Source: Nitrosarchaeum sp. (GTDB taxonomy: Archaea; Thermoproteota; Nitrososphaeria; Nitrososphaerales; Nitrosopumilaceae). Taken from it: a DNA stretch of 6,281 nt. Positions 1 through 5,538 of the stretch are shown here, piece by piece. The first letter of the stretch is position 1, and each line of letters begins with the position of its first letter. The stretch is taken from positions 1-6,281 of the forward strand of contig JABFSW010000127.1 of NCBI GenBank assembly GCA_013140415.1, given 5' to 3'. The position numbers were made by a program, and so were the translations under genes. Under the pieces are notes generated by a model. It was given only the letters and a program-made list of their open reading frames with translations. It did no database searches and was not told the origin of the DNA.

Positions 1-475
1 GTCTTAATACTACATAGGGGGTCTTTTTTGATTCTTTTGACAGAATCATATTTGTATGTTCTGAGAAGACATCAATATTTTTCATGAACTCATCAAACCC
101 AATATCTTTCTCTAGCTTTTGTAAATAGATCTCACTCCACTTCCAATTACTTTCTACATTACACGAATATACAATCCAATGATATGCGTTATTGATGAAC
201 AGTATGTCAAATGGATACATTTTACAATCCATTGGTCTTGATTCATAGATTGTACATCTGTTGGTTTCATCATTCAAGTAAATACATCTAGTGGTATTTT
301 CTTTCTTTTTAATGAACACTATGTGTTTATTATTAATTTTAATTGTTTTGATATGTTTGATGTATTCTGGATCGATTTGCTTTATTTTCTTTAATTCTTC
401 TGAAAACACTAGTGGTACTGCAGAATTTGTGCAACAGTTCTGGTGAGTACAACTATTACATAAATCCCCAAACAT
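1..475 (-). CDS. YkgJ-like CxxCxxCC metal-chelating protein (3' end missing)
   Basis: The first 158 codons of this gene are present and it runs off the left edge without a stop. The protein opens with a cysteine cluster, C6-x2-C9-x4-C14-C15 (CNSCTHQNCC), and continues with C64, C74 and an SRPMDCKMYPFD block containing C84; C105 follows in a YSCN context. An N-terminal CxxC...CC cluster with a later C..YxxRPxxCxxYPF block is the signature of the YkgJ/UPF0153 family (putative zinc- or iron-chelating domain), whose biochemical role is mostly unknown; some members are thought to bind an Fe-S cluster. There is no signal peptide or membrane segment, so a cytosolic location is inferred. The ATG at 475 is the first possible start, because an in-frame TGA lies three codons upstream. 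There is no convincing Shine-Dalgarno site. It follows the TrmB gene in the same orientation but is separated by 362 bases, so it is probably its own unit. Confidence 0.85.
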   Translation of the reverse strand, partial: MFGDLCNSCTHQNCCTNSAVPLVFSEELKKIKQIDPEYIKHIKTIKINNKHIVFIKKKENTTRCIYLNDETNRCTIYESRPMDCKMYPFDILFINNAYHWIVYSCNVESNWKWSEIYLQKLEKDIGFDEFMKNIDVFSEHTNMILSKESKKTPYVVLR

Positions 476-498
476 TGCTAGTCATAGCTTCTTCCTAG

Positions 499-506
499 AA
501 TTATTT
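499..506 (-). promoter_or_regulatory. Possible TATA box for the YkgJ-like gene
   Basis: On the minus strand the sequence AAATAATT is centred about 27 bases before the ATG at 475. That is the spacing expected if the transcript begins at or very near the start codon, which would fit the absence of a Shine-Dalgarno site. In DNA this AT rich the match is weak evidence. Confidence 0.25.
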
Positions 507-596
507 CTTGTGGTGTTAATTCTTATCTAATTATGAATCTACGCATCAGTTAGCTATTTTGTGATGATTGTTATTGTGTTGTATTTTATTGATTCT

Positions 597-677
597 CCAA
601 GATCAATACATATTTAGTTCAAGCCTAGTTAAATTAATAAAATTAAGTCCATTTTATCAAAAATACTATGATCTTGG
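597..677. repeat. Long-range 9-bp inverted repeat
   Basis: CCAAGATCA at 597-605 is the exact reverse complement of TGATCTTGG at 669-677. The arms are 63 bases apart and the DNA between them is AT rich, with no ORF. It is the least AT-rich, most structured element in the gap. It could be the base of an RNA stem, a protein site pair, or chance. Confidence 0.4.
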
Positions 678-787
678 TGTCTTTACCTTACATGATTATC
701 TCATTGCAACGATTATTTTAAGTTAGAAAAAATTGTTACTAATTCACATTTATTGATAAAAATTTGACAAATGTTATAGATAAACTA

Positions 788-800
788 GAAAATAAAAATG
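788..800 (-). terminator. Possible T-tract terminator after the TrmB-family gene
   Basis: About 38 to 50 bases after the regulator stop codon the minus strand reads CATTTTTATTTTC, a T-rich run of the kind at which archaeal RNA polymerase terminates without needing a hairpin. A second T6 run lies at 727-732. Neither has a GC stem before it. Confidence 0.3.
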
Positions 801-837
801 AGTTGTAATGTTTTTTAAATAATGATTTAAGAAATTT

Positions 838-1686
838 TTATTTCGTTTTTCTGATGTAGTTTTTTACATCTAATGTTGTTAGTGGTTGGGCTGTTTCCCA
901 TAGTAGACTACAAAGGCTGTGTATGTTGCTTACCATTTCAGATGAATTTGTACACAAAGAAAAATCTGATTCTGAATTTGTAGACATTTGACTTGCAGTA
1001 GCAGAATCTGACATTATCATTTGTTTGTCCTTTTGAACTACCATTCTTCCTTTTGATGGAAGTTTACAAATTTTAGTTTCAGATGCGTTAAACCTTTTTA
1101 CAAATGGAATTAGTTTAGGGTCATCTAGTTCTACAAGTAATCTAACTTTACCCCCTTTCTTTTCACACATCATAATTTTTTCAGGTATTGCACTATGATA
1201 CATTCTAGATATGTCTTCAAGTGTTGTTGAAATGTATACTGTATCTGATGAATTTTCGATTAATTGGGCAATATCTGCATAAATATTGTTTCTTCCCTGG
1301 ACTACTCTGAATGTTGGAACATTTGTGCCCTGTTTTGTTGTAATCTCACTGTTAATTTTTTCAATAATTGCCTCCCCACCTTTTTTGATCCTATTGACTT
1401 CATCTTCTTTTTTTCGCAGTGCAATTTTTAATGCATCTTGTGGATCTGCTGCAATACATAATTTTGGACTAGAAAGTGTAGTTGAAATAATATTTCTGCT
1501 AACTAGCTTGTCTACCGTTCTGTACATTCGTGCTCTGTCTATGTCTAGTTCTTTTGCAAGTGCACTTGCCGTGATTGGTCCTGCTCTTAATAGATTAAGG
1601 TAAACTTTGGCTTCTAAATCATCAAGATCTAATATCTCCTCTAATTCTGATGCTATGCCACTTAATTGATCTTGATACGACATCAT
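838..1686 (-). CDS. TrmB-family transcriptional regulator
   Basis: A 282-residue protein. Residues about 14-82 form a winged helix-turn-helix: LEAKVYLNLLRAGPITASAL is the typical opening of the TrmB DNA-binding domain, followed by a recognition helix around IDRARMYRTVDKL. Residues about 88-118 are a charged, probable coiled-coil helix (KKEDEVNRIKKG). Residues about 123-265 resemble the phospholipase-D-like effector domain common in archaeal TrmB proteins (TFRVVQGRNNIYADI, then VYISTT), without catalytic HKD motifs that I can see, so it is read as a sensor or dimerisation module. TrmB itself controls sugar transport genes, but thaumarchaea have many diverged members with unknown ligands, so no target is assigned. 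The start is ATG 1686, directly followed by a second ATG at 1683; GAAGAG a short way upstream is a poor ribosome site. The first ATG overlaps the stop of the small ORF upstream (ATGA), suggesting coupled translation. Confidence 0.9.
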   Translation of the reverse strand: MMSYQDQLSGIASELEEILDLDDLEAKVYLNLLRAGPITASALAKELDIDRARMYRTVDKLVSRNIISTTLSSPKLCIAADPQDALKIALRKKEDEVNRIKKGGEAIIEKINSEITTKQGTNVPTFRVVQGRNNIYADIAQLIENSSDTVYISTTLEDISRMYHSAIPEKIMMCEKKGGKVRLLVELDDPKLIPFVKRFNASETKICKLPSKGRMVVQKDKQMIMSDSATASQMSTNSESDFSLCTNSSEMVSNIHSLCSLLWETAQPLTTLDVKNYIRKTK

Positions 1687-1787
1687 TTTATTTTCTCTTC
1701 TGACTTATTTGCCATAGTGAAATTTTGTGTGATTGCATTTAGCACTTGCGCATAATTTCCTAGTTTGTCACATGTTACTCCATTCAT
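1683..1787 (-). CDS. Small ORF of 34 codons overlapping the TrmB-family start
   Basis: On the minus strand an ATG at 1787 opens a 34-codon frame beginning MNGVTCDKLGNYAQ and ending NKSEEKIK, stopped by TGA at 1685-1683. That TGA overlaps the first ATG of the regulator in a four-base ATGA junction, the usual arrangement for translationally coupled archaeal genes. An in-frame TGA lies three codons before the ATG, so this is the full frame; an internal ATG at 1715 would give only ten residues. The composition is protein-like: a mixed amphipathic middle, one cysteine (C6) and a lysine/glutamate-rich end, with no membrane segment. I do not recognise a family. It could be a small partner of the regulator, a leader peptide controlling regulator translation, or a chance frame. 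It is in a different frame from the regulator, so a frameshifted N-terminal extension is also possible, but the regulator already has a complete DNA-binding domain. Confidence 0.5.
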   Translation of the reverse strand: MNGVTCDKLGNYAQVLNAITQNFTMANKSEEKIK

Positions 1788-1814
1788 CTTCCATCATTGT
1801 TAAGATTCATGCGA

Positions 1815-1822
1815 ACTAAAGG
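1815..1822 (-). promoter_or_regulatory. Possible TATA box for the small ORF/TrmB unit
   Basis: The minus strand reads CCTTTAGTTC here, with the TTTAGTT core centred about 31 bases before the small-ORF start at 1787. This would give a transcript with only a few bases of leader. The match to an archaeal TATA box is weak; an alternative is AAATTATG near 1753-1760, which would start transcription inside the small ORF and serve the regulator alone. Confidence 0.2.
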
Positions 1823-1864
1823 ATCAGCGTGTTATGTGCTCAACTAACAAACTCGATGTATTTC

Positions 1865-1885
1865 TAATTTGTTACATACAAATTA
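1865..1885. repeat. Inverted repeat TAATTTGT-N5-ACAAATTA
   Basis: Two perfect 8-bp arms are separated by TACAT. The repeat sits 79 bases upstream of the small ORF and 56 bases downstream of the TadC-like stop codon. As DNA it looks like a dimeric repressor or regulator site; as RNA it would be a weak AU-rich hairpin at the tail of the pilus operon transcript. A related TTTGTTA core occurs on the opposite strand at 1845-1851, and TTTGTCACAT at 1764-1773. Confidence 0.5.
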
Positions 1886-1920
1886 TCTCATCTGTACATT
1901 ACATTTGAATTAACTATATC

Positions 1921-1927
1921 TAAAAAT
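1921..1927 (-). terminator. Possible T-run terminator after the pilus operon
   Basis: The minus strand reads ATTTTTA 14 to 21 bases after the TadC-like stop codon. Short U-runs can end archaeal transcripts, but a T5 is common in DNA of this composition. The inverted repeat at 1865-1885 lies a little further downstream and could contribute. Confidence 0.25.
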
Positions 1928-1941
1928 GTCTGGATTGTCAA

Positions 1942-2862
1942 CTATGACACATTAAATGCAATTACTGCCATAATGATCATTACCACAACATGTTTTGTTC
2001 CAGCAACATAAGACCCAGACCCAATTTTTCCAGCAGCTACTCCACCAAAAACTGCTTCAATTATTGCCATGTTAAATAATGATGCTTCTAATTTTGATAC
2101 ATCCATATCGGCTAATGAGCTAAATAATCCCTCTTTACCTTTACCGTTCCCTGCTGCTAATAATCCATCTTGAACTTTTTCAATTTCTGTAAAGAAGCTT
2201 GTAGTTAGCAATACTGCAACTGCTAAAAATACTGCAAATGAAATGTAAATTGTATATGTATATGGCTGCAAAGCTGATTTTCTACTTTTTTCAATGTTTT
2301 GCATCTCTGAAACATGTCTTTGAATCATCTCTAAATTTTCACTAACATCTCCCCCTATCTTCATAGCCATTTCAAGTAGTACTGTCACACGTCGTGATAC
2401 TCTAGTTCCTGTTCTTTTTGCAAAATTCTCAAATGCCTCCTCAATTGGTGTACCCCAACTGATATTTGCCTTAAGATTTTTTAATTCAGGAGTTAAAGCG
2501 CCTAGATTTCTTTCAGCTGCTTGCTCTATTGCTTTGATAAGATTTGAACCGCTTTGAACTGAACTTAATAATGCCAATAAAAACACAGGCATGTTTCTGT
2601 CTACACTATCTCTTCTTTGAACTTCTTTTAATTGATGAATTGTTAATGGAATGATTCCTACCATGACTCCAAAGATTATTCCAACGTCTTTGATTGTAGT
2701 TGATCCTGCAAATTCTGATAACTCTAGACTGATTATAATTACGCTAACTGATGCAATAAGTGAAAACATGATGGATTTTACTATCTCATTTTTCAGGATT
2801 GATTTTTTTGGTATGATCTCATTTGATGAAACTTCTTTTGGTTTTCTGCTTACTCTTTGCAT
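1942..2862 (-). CDS. TadC/FlaJ-like type IV filament platform protein (T2SSF domain)
   Basis: A 306-residue inner-membrane protein, last gene of the three-gene operon. Membrane helices appear at about 28-47 and 58-77. A cytoplasmic T2SSF domain follows at about 92-195: VFLLALLSSVQSGSNLIKAI, then TPIEEAFENFAKRT and MAMKIGGDVSENLEMI, all typical of the family. Further helices lie at about 203-223 and 288-304, with a weaker one near 261-278. A hydrophilic Gly/Lys-rich loop (about 232-248, AAGNGKGKEG) separates the late helices. Family members dock the assembly ATPase and form the base on which pilins are assembled. At half the length of archaellum FlaJ/ArlJ, it pairs with the other T2SSF protein immediately upstream, as TadB and TadC do. 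The start at 2862 is fixed by a good GAGGT ribosome site 7 bases upstream. Only 5 bases separate it from the preceding stop. Confidence 0.9.
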   Translation of the reverse strand: MQRVSRKPKEVSSNEIIPKKSILKNEIVKSIMFSLIASVSVIIISLELSEFAGSTTIKDVGIIFGVMVGIIPLTIHQLKEVQRRDSVDRNMPVFLLALLSSVQSGSNLIKAIEQAAERNLGALTPELKNLKANISWGTPIEEAFENFAKRTGTRVSRRVTVLLEMAMKIGGDVSENLEMIQRHVSEMQNIEKSRKSALQPYTYTIYISFAVFLAVAVLLTTSFFTEIEKVQDGLLAAGNGKGKEGLFSSLADMDVSKLEASLFNMAIIEAVFGGVAAGKIGSGSYVAGTKHVVVMIIMAVIAFNVS

Positions 2863-2867
2863 ATTCT

Positions 2868-3782
2868 TTACCTCTTTGGCACCATTGTATCCATCATAAC
2901 TAACATCAATATTCCACTTAGTGGGACTACCGCAAATGTGAGAATGTTCATCAATGTTAGCAAATCAAATCCTCCTAAACTTGGACTCATAATGCCCATT
3001 ATTGATAACATTATTACTGCTAGTAATGGGAAAACTATCAAAAGAATTGTATAGATTTCTGCAACTGATCCTAGTGATTCTGTAGTTTTTTGCAACAGCA
3101 TCTTTTTTTCTTCTAGCTGAACTTTGGCAGTTGCGTTAAAGTATTCTTTCAAATCCCCACCTGATTGTGATGTGATAATTGCACCTTCCAATAATTCTGA
3201 ATATGGTCCTGGCGGGGTTCTATTGATTAGATCTTTTACTGCAGTAATTAGATCCATTCCCAGAATCTCAATGTTTCTTGTAATGAATCGTGCATCCTTT
3301 ACAATGTCTTCATATGTTTCCTCTTTTGCTATTGATTTGAAAATTTCTTCTAATGATAAGCCGCTAGTAGCAAGCGTTGACATGTATCCAATAAAATGAG
3401 GAATCTCTTCTAACAATTTTGTTGATCTATTTTTTACTCTCACTGGGGGAATTATCTGAAGAATCCCAAATGTCATTGCCATTAGAGCCATTCCTGTAAC
3501 GGGTGGAAGCAAATAACCTACAATTGTAGGCTGAATGTTGATAAATTGAGTTGCAATTAGGCCAATAATTACTCCACAAATTCCTGCAATCAAGCTAAAG
3601 AAAACCATGCTTGAAACATATACTTCAAAAGGAATTGGCATCATTGCTTGTTTTATTGATTTTTCCATTGATCTTAATTTTGGATATAAAAATTTTATAT
3701 GATCATTTAGTAATTTGTAACTATAAACATGAATAACTCCTACTGATTCCTCTTGTTTTTGTTTTGCTGCTACCATCTTCAT
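2868..3782 (-). CDS. TadB/FlaJ-like type IV filament platform protein (T2SSF domain)
   Basis: A 304-residue inner-membrane protein, middle gene of the operon. After a basic cytoplasmic N-terminus there are membrane helices at about 54-81 and 86-112. The T2SSF domain runs from about 118 to 230 (EIPHFIGYMSTLATSGLSLE, then GMDLITAVKDLINRTPPGPY and ITSQSGGDLKEYF). Two helices follow at about 240-264 and 273-297, and the chain ends in MMDTMVPKR. It is inferred to partner the TadC-like protein to make the platform under the pilus ATPase. Start ATG 3782 is one base after the ATPase stop (TAA-T-ATG); GAGG lies 13 bases upstream, inside the ATPase gene, which is a long spacing. A second in-frame ATG at 3776 cannot be excluded. 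The near-zero gap argues for co-transcription and coupled translation. Confidence 0.9.
   Translation of the reverse strand: MKMVAAKQKQEESVGVIHVYSYKLLNDHIKFLYPKLRSMEKSIKQAMMPIPFEVYVSSMVFFSLIAGICGVIIGLIATQFINIQPTIVGYLLPPVTGMALMAMTFGILQIIPPVRVKNRSTKLLEEIPHFIGYMSTLATSGLSLEEIFKSIAKEETYEDIVKDARFITRNIEILGMDLITAVKDLINRTPPGPYSELLEGAIITSQSGGDLKEYFNATAKVQLEEKKMLLQKTTESLGSVAEIYTILLIVFPLLAVIMLSIMGIMSPSLGGFDLLTLMNILTFAVVPLSGILMLVMMDTMVPKR
2870..2874 (-). promoter_or_regulatory. Ribosome binding site GAGGT inside the preceding stop region
   Basis: GAGGT lies 7 bases before the ATG at 2862, and its last T is the first base of the TAA stop of the TadB-like gene. Terminating ribosomes therefore sit on the site that starts the next gene, which should keep the two platform proteins at similar levels. 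Confidence 0.7.
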
Positions 3783-3783
3783 A

Positions 3784-5400
3784 TTACATCTCTAACCTCT
3801 TTCTTTCATAGTATCTTTCAGGATCCGAATAATACTCCATAATATTATTGGAAACTTCCTTATGATCACGTATATCATTTTTTGCCATCCATTCTAAAGC
3901 AAGTCGTCTTTTTGTTAATTCATAATTAATTTTTTCATCTGTTTCTCCGTCTCGTTCTTTGATTTTACTAAACACAACACTATCGCCCATGAATTCATGT
4001 CTATCTTCTCTTGGGTTCCATTTGAATATCTCATGTGTTTTAATTTCCCCTGTTGTATGATCAATGCCGTCTATTTCTGAAACCTGAATTATTCTTCTAG
4101 CTGATTTATCTCCTATTCTAATTTTTAGCTGCAATGTAATTAGATCAAGACTATTTGAAATCAAAGATTTTGGAACATCCATAGGTGATGATGTTAATCT
4201 AGTTAAAGTGGCATCTACTGAATCTGCATGTATTGATGAGAATCCCCCGTGACCTGTTGCCATTGCTTGAAATAATGTGTATGCCTCTCTTCCTCTAGTT
4301 TCTCCTACAATTATGATATCTGGTCTTTGTCTGAGAGCAGCTCTTAGCAGATCAAATTGATTGATTTCACCAATTTGTGTATCTGTGAAACTCTGTCTTG
4401 AGACCGCTGGAATCCAATTTTCATGAGGCAAATTTAGTTCCTGCGTATCTTCTATGCTGACTACTTTTTGTCCTGGTCTGATAAATGTCGCCAATGCGTT
4501 TAGTGCAGTAGTTTTTCCACTGGCAGTGCCACCTGCAATGAGCATTGTTGCACGTTTTTCAGCAAGATACCACATATATGCAGCGATATCCACTGACATT
4601 GTTCCGAATTTTATCAAATCTATTACCGTAATTGGGTCTGCTCGAAAACGTCTTATTGTAAATGTACTTCCTCTTTTTGTAATTTCATGACCAAGTGTGA
4701 GATTAATTCTACTTCCACCAGGTAATGAGGCATCAATAATTGGATCTGCAATTGAAACATGTTTTCCGCATATGTATGCCATTTTTCTTGCAAAATTATT
4801 TAATTCTGATTCTTTTTCATAAATTATATTTGTAGGAATTGACTCGTGTTCTCTATGCCACACATAAATTGGAATGTTTGTTCCATCACAACTAATTTCT
4901 TCAATCATATGATCTCTCATGAGTGGCTCAATTTTTCCAAGATAGATAAAATCACGAACTGCAAAATAATTGATTTTTTCAATATTTTTTGGCGGAATTT
5001 TTAATCTATATTTTTTTATCATCGCAGCTATTTTATTTTTTAATCTTCGTTCTGCATCTTTTTTAGTCTTAATTTCACCTAGTGATACTGAAAGTTCTGT
5101 GATTAACAGTTTTTTGATGATTTCAAAAGCATTTTGGTCTCTCTCTGATAGCTCTGGCTCTATTACCTGATATCTTAATCCTCCTTTTGCTGTGGGGTCT
5201 TTTATTATTCCTGCATGAATCTCATTGTTATCCCAATCTAATTTTGATAATGTCATAAACTGTGGAATTTTGTTTTCGTTTTCTTCATTTACTTTAGATG
5301 TGTTATCTGGCAAATTTTTATTTGATTTTAAAATACTTTTATTGTCATATTGTGTTTTTTGTAATGCTGAGATTTTATCTTTAAATATTTTTAGCCTCAT
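3784..5400 (-). CDS. TadA/FlaI-like type II/IV secretion system ATPase
   Basis: A 538-residue secretion ATPase, first gene of the operon, inferred to power filament assembly from the cytoplasmic face of the membrane. Residues 1-45 are a Lys/Asn/Glu-rich variable tail. The N-terminal domain runs to about 250 and includes IEEISCDGTNIPIYV (about 167-180), typical of archaeal members. The RecA-like core shows Walker A GGTASGKT (290-297, Lys296), the Asp box VSIEDTQELNLPH (314-326), Walker B with PDIIIVGETRGRE (360-372, catalytic Glu367) and the His box GHGGFSSIHADS (383-394, His391). All key residues are present, so it should be active. The C-terminal region ends in a helical WMAKNDIRDHKEV...YYSDPE tail common in archaeal homologues. 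FlaI/ArlI of the archaellum is related, but no FlaH is adjacent and two platform genes follow, so a Tad-like pilus fits better. ATG 5400 is the first start after an in-frame TAA and lacks a ribosome site. Confidence 0.93.
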   Translation of the reverse strand: MRLKIFKDKISALQKTQYDNKSILKSNKNLPDNTSKVNEENENKIPQFMTLSKLDWDNNEIHAGIIKDPTAKGGLRYQVIEPELSERDQNAFEIIKKLLITELSVSLGEIKTKKDAERRLKNKIAAMIKKYRLKIPPKNIEKINYFAVRDFIYLGKIEPLMRDHMIEEISCDGTNIPIYVWHREHESIPTNIIYEKESELNNFARKMAYICGKHVSIADPIIDASLPGGSRINLTLGHEITKRGSTFTIRRFRADPITVIDLIKFGTMSVDIAAYMWYLAEKRATMLIAGGTASGKTTALNALATFIRPGQKVVSIEDTQELNLPHENWIPAVSRQSFTDTQIGEINQFDLLRAALRQRPDIIIVGETRGREAYTLFQAMATGHGGFSSIHADSVDATLTRLTSSPMDVPKSLISNSLDLITLQLKIRIGDKSARRIIQVSEIDGIDHTTGEIKTHEIFKWNPREDRHEFMGDSVVFSKIKERDGETDEKINYELTKRRLALEWMAKNDIRDHKEVSNNIMEYYSDPERYYERKRLEM

Positions 5401-5416
5401 TTTTAGGTATTTTAAT

Positions 5417-5429
5417 ACATACTGTATGT
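5417..5429. promoter_or_regulatory. Palindrome ACATAC-T-GTATGT, candidate operator
   Basis: A perfect 6-bp inverted repeat about a single central base, 17 to 29 bases before the ATPase start. It overlaps the downstream edge of the TATA-like TTAAAACA element, so a protein bound here would be expected to block transcription of the pilus operon. That role is inferred from position alone. Confidence 0.45.
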
Positions 5430-5434
5430 TTTAA
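5427..5434 (-). promoter_or_regulatory. Possible TATA box of the pilus operon
   Basis: The minus strand reads TTAAAACA, centred about 30 bases before the ATG at 5400. With the usual archaeal spacing this gives a transcript with almost no leader, matching the lack of a Shine-Dalgarno site before the ATPase. Confidence 0.35.
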
Positions 5435-5443
5435 CACTTGTTC

Positions 5444-5455
5444 GTTCAATTGAAC
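5444..5455. promoter_or_regulatory. Perfect 12-bp palindrome GTTCAATTGAAC
   Basis: A perfect palindrome embedded in a larger imperfect one: TTGTTC at 5438-5443 also pairs with GAACAA at 5452-5457. It lies about 10 bases upstream of the operon's TATA-like element and about 84 bases before the zinc-ribbon start, a position suited to an activator of the operon or to a regulator of both directions. Confidence 0.5.
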
Positions 5456-5481
5456 AACATTTTGCTTTTACTCTAGCTTAG

Positions 5482-5490
5482 ATACATAAT
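5482..5490 (+). promoter_or_regulatory. Possible TATA box of the zinc-ribbon gene
   Basis: The stretch ATACATAAT sits about 53 bases before the ATG at 5539. Transcription starting some 25 bases after it would leave a leader of about 25 bases, enough to contain the GAGGTG ribosome site. The match is weak. Confidence 0.25.
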
Positions 5491-5524
5491 AGTGACCATG
5501 GTATGTGTTCTTCTCTTATGTTAT

Positions 5525-5530
5525 GAGGTG
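5525..5530 (+). promoter_or_regulatory. Shine-Dalgarno site GAGGTG
   Basis: GAGGTG lies 8 bases before the ATG at 5539, a strong match to the archaeal 16S 3' end at good spacing. It fixes this ATG as the start and shows that this gene has a leadered transcript, unlike the divergent operon. Confidence 0.75.
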
Positions 5531-5538
5531 TACATCTA

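Larger units (their letters stand above)
476..837. other. Non-coding AT-rich gap of 362 bases
   Basis: This gap lies between the end of the TrmB-family gene and the start of the YkgJ-like gene, both on the minus strand. I looked at both strands for short ORFs and found none longer than about 17 codons, none with a ribosome binding site. It holds a T-tract that may terminate the regulator transcript, a 9-bp long-range inverted repeat at 597-677, and a possible TATA element close to the downstream gene. I see no tRNA, no C/D-box RNA and no insertion sequence remnant. Confidence 0.7.
5401..5538. promoter_or_regulatory. Divergent promoter region between the pilus operon and the zinc-ribbon gene
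   Basis: This 138-base gap must carry the promoters of both the leftward pilus operon and the rightward zinc-ribbon gene. It contains two palindromes on the operon side, TATA-like elements for both directions, and a strong ribosome site for the rightward gene only. No ORF longer than about 16 codons is present. Confidence 0.7.

Noticed and set aside
561..567. GTGATGA matching box C of a C/D-box guide RNA
   Set aside because: No CTGA box D or D' follows within the 60 or so bases that an archaeal C/D RNA would span.
613..633. TAGTTCAAGCCTAG resembling a tRNA T-arm
   Set aside because: Only four pairs can form, the surroundings are too AT rich for archaeal tRNA stems, and no acceptor, D or anticodon arm fits around it.
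1286..1603. A 105-codon open frame on the plus strand inside the TrmB-family gene
   Set aside because: It lies wholly antisense to a well-supported gene, has no ribosome site and no recognisable domain. Other opposite-strand frames inside the pilus genes (near 2651-3054, 3124-3399, 4454-4690, 4970-5170, 5225-5434) and under the zinc-ribbon gene (5478-5705, minus) are rejected for the same reason.
1683..1715. The regulator as a frameshifted gene whose true N-terminus lies in the upstream frame
   Set aside because: The TrmB winged-helix domain is complete from about residue 14 of the downstream frame, so nothing is missing; the upstream frame is better treated as a separate small ORF.
3784..5400. 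Archaellum motor ATPase FlaI/ArlI
   Set aside because: The motifs are shared by the whole family. The neighbours are two split platform proteins with no FlaH or archaellin, which favours a Tad-like pilus, although a phylogeny would be needed to be certain.
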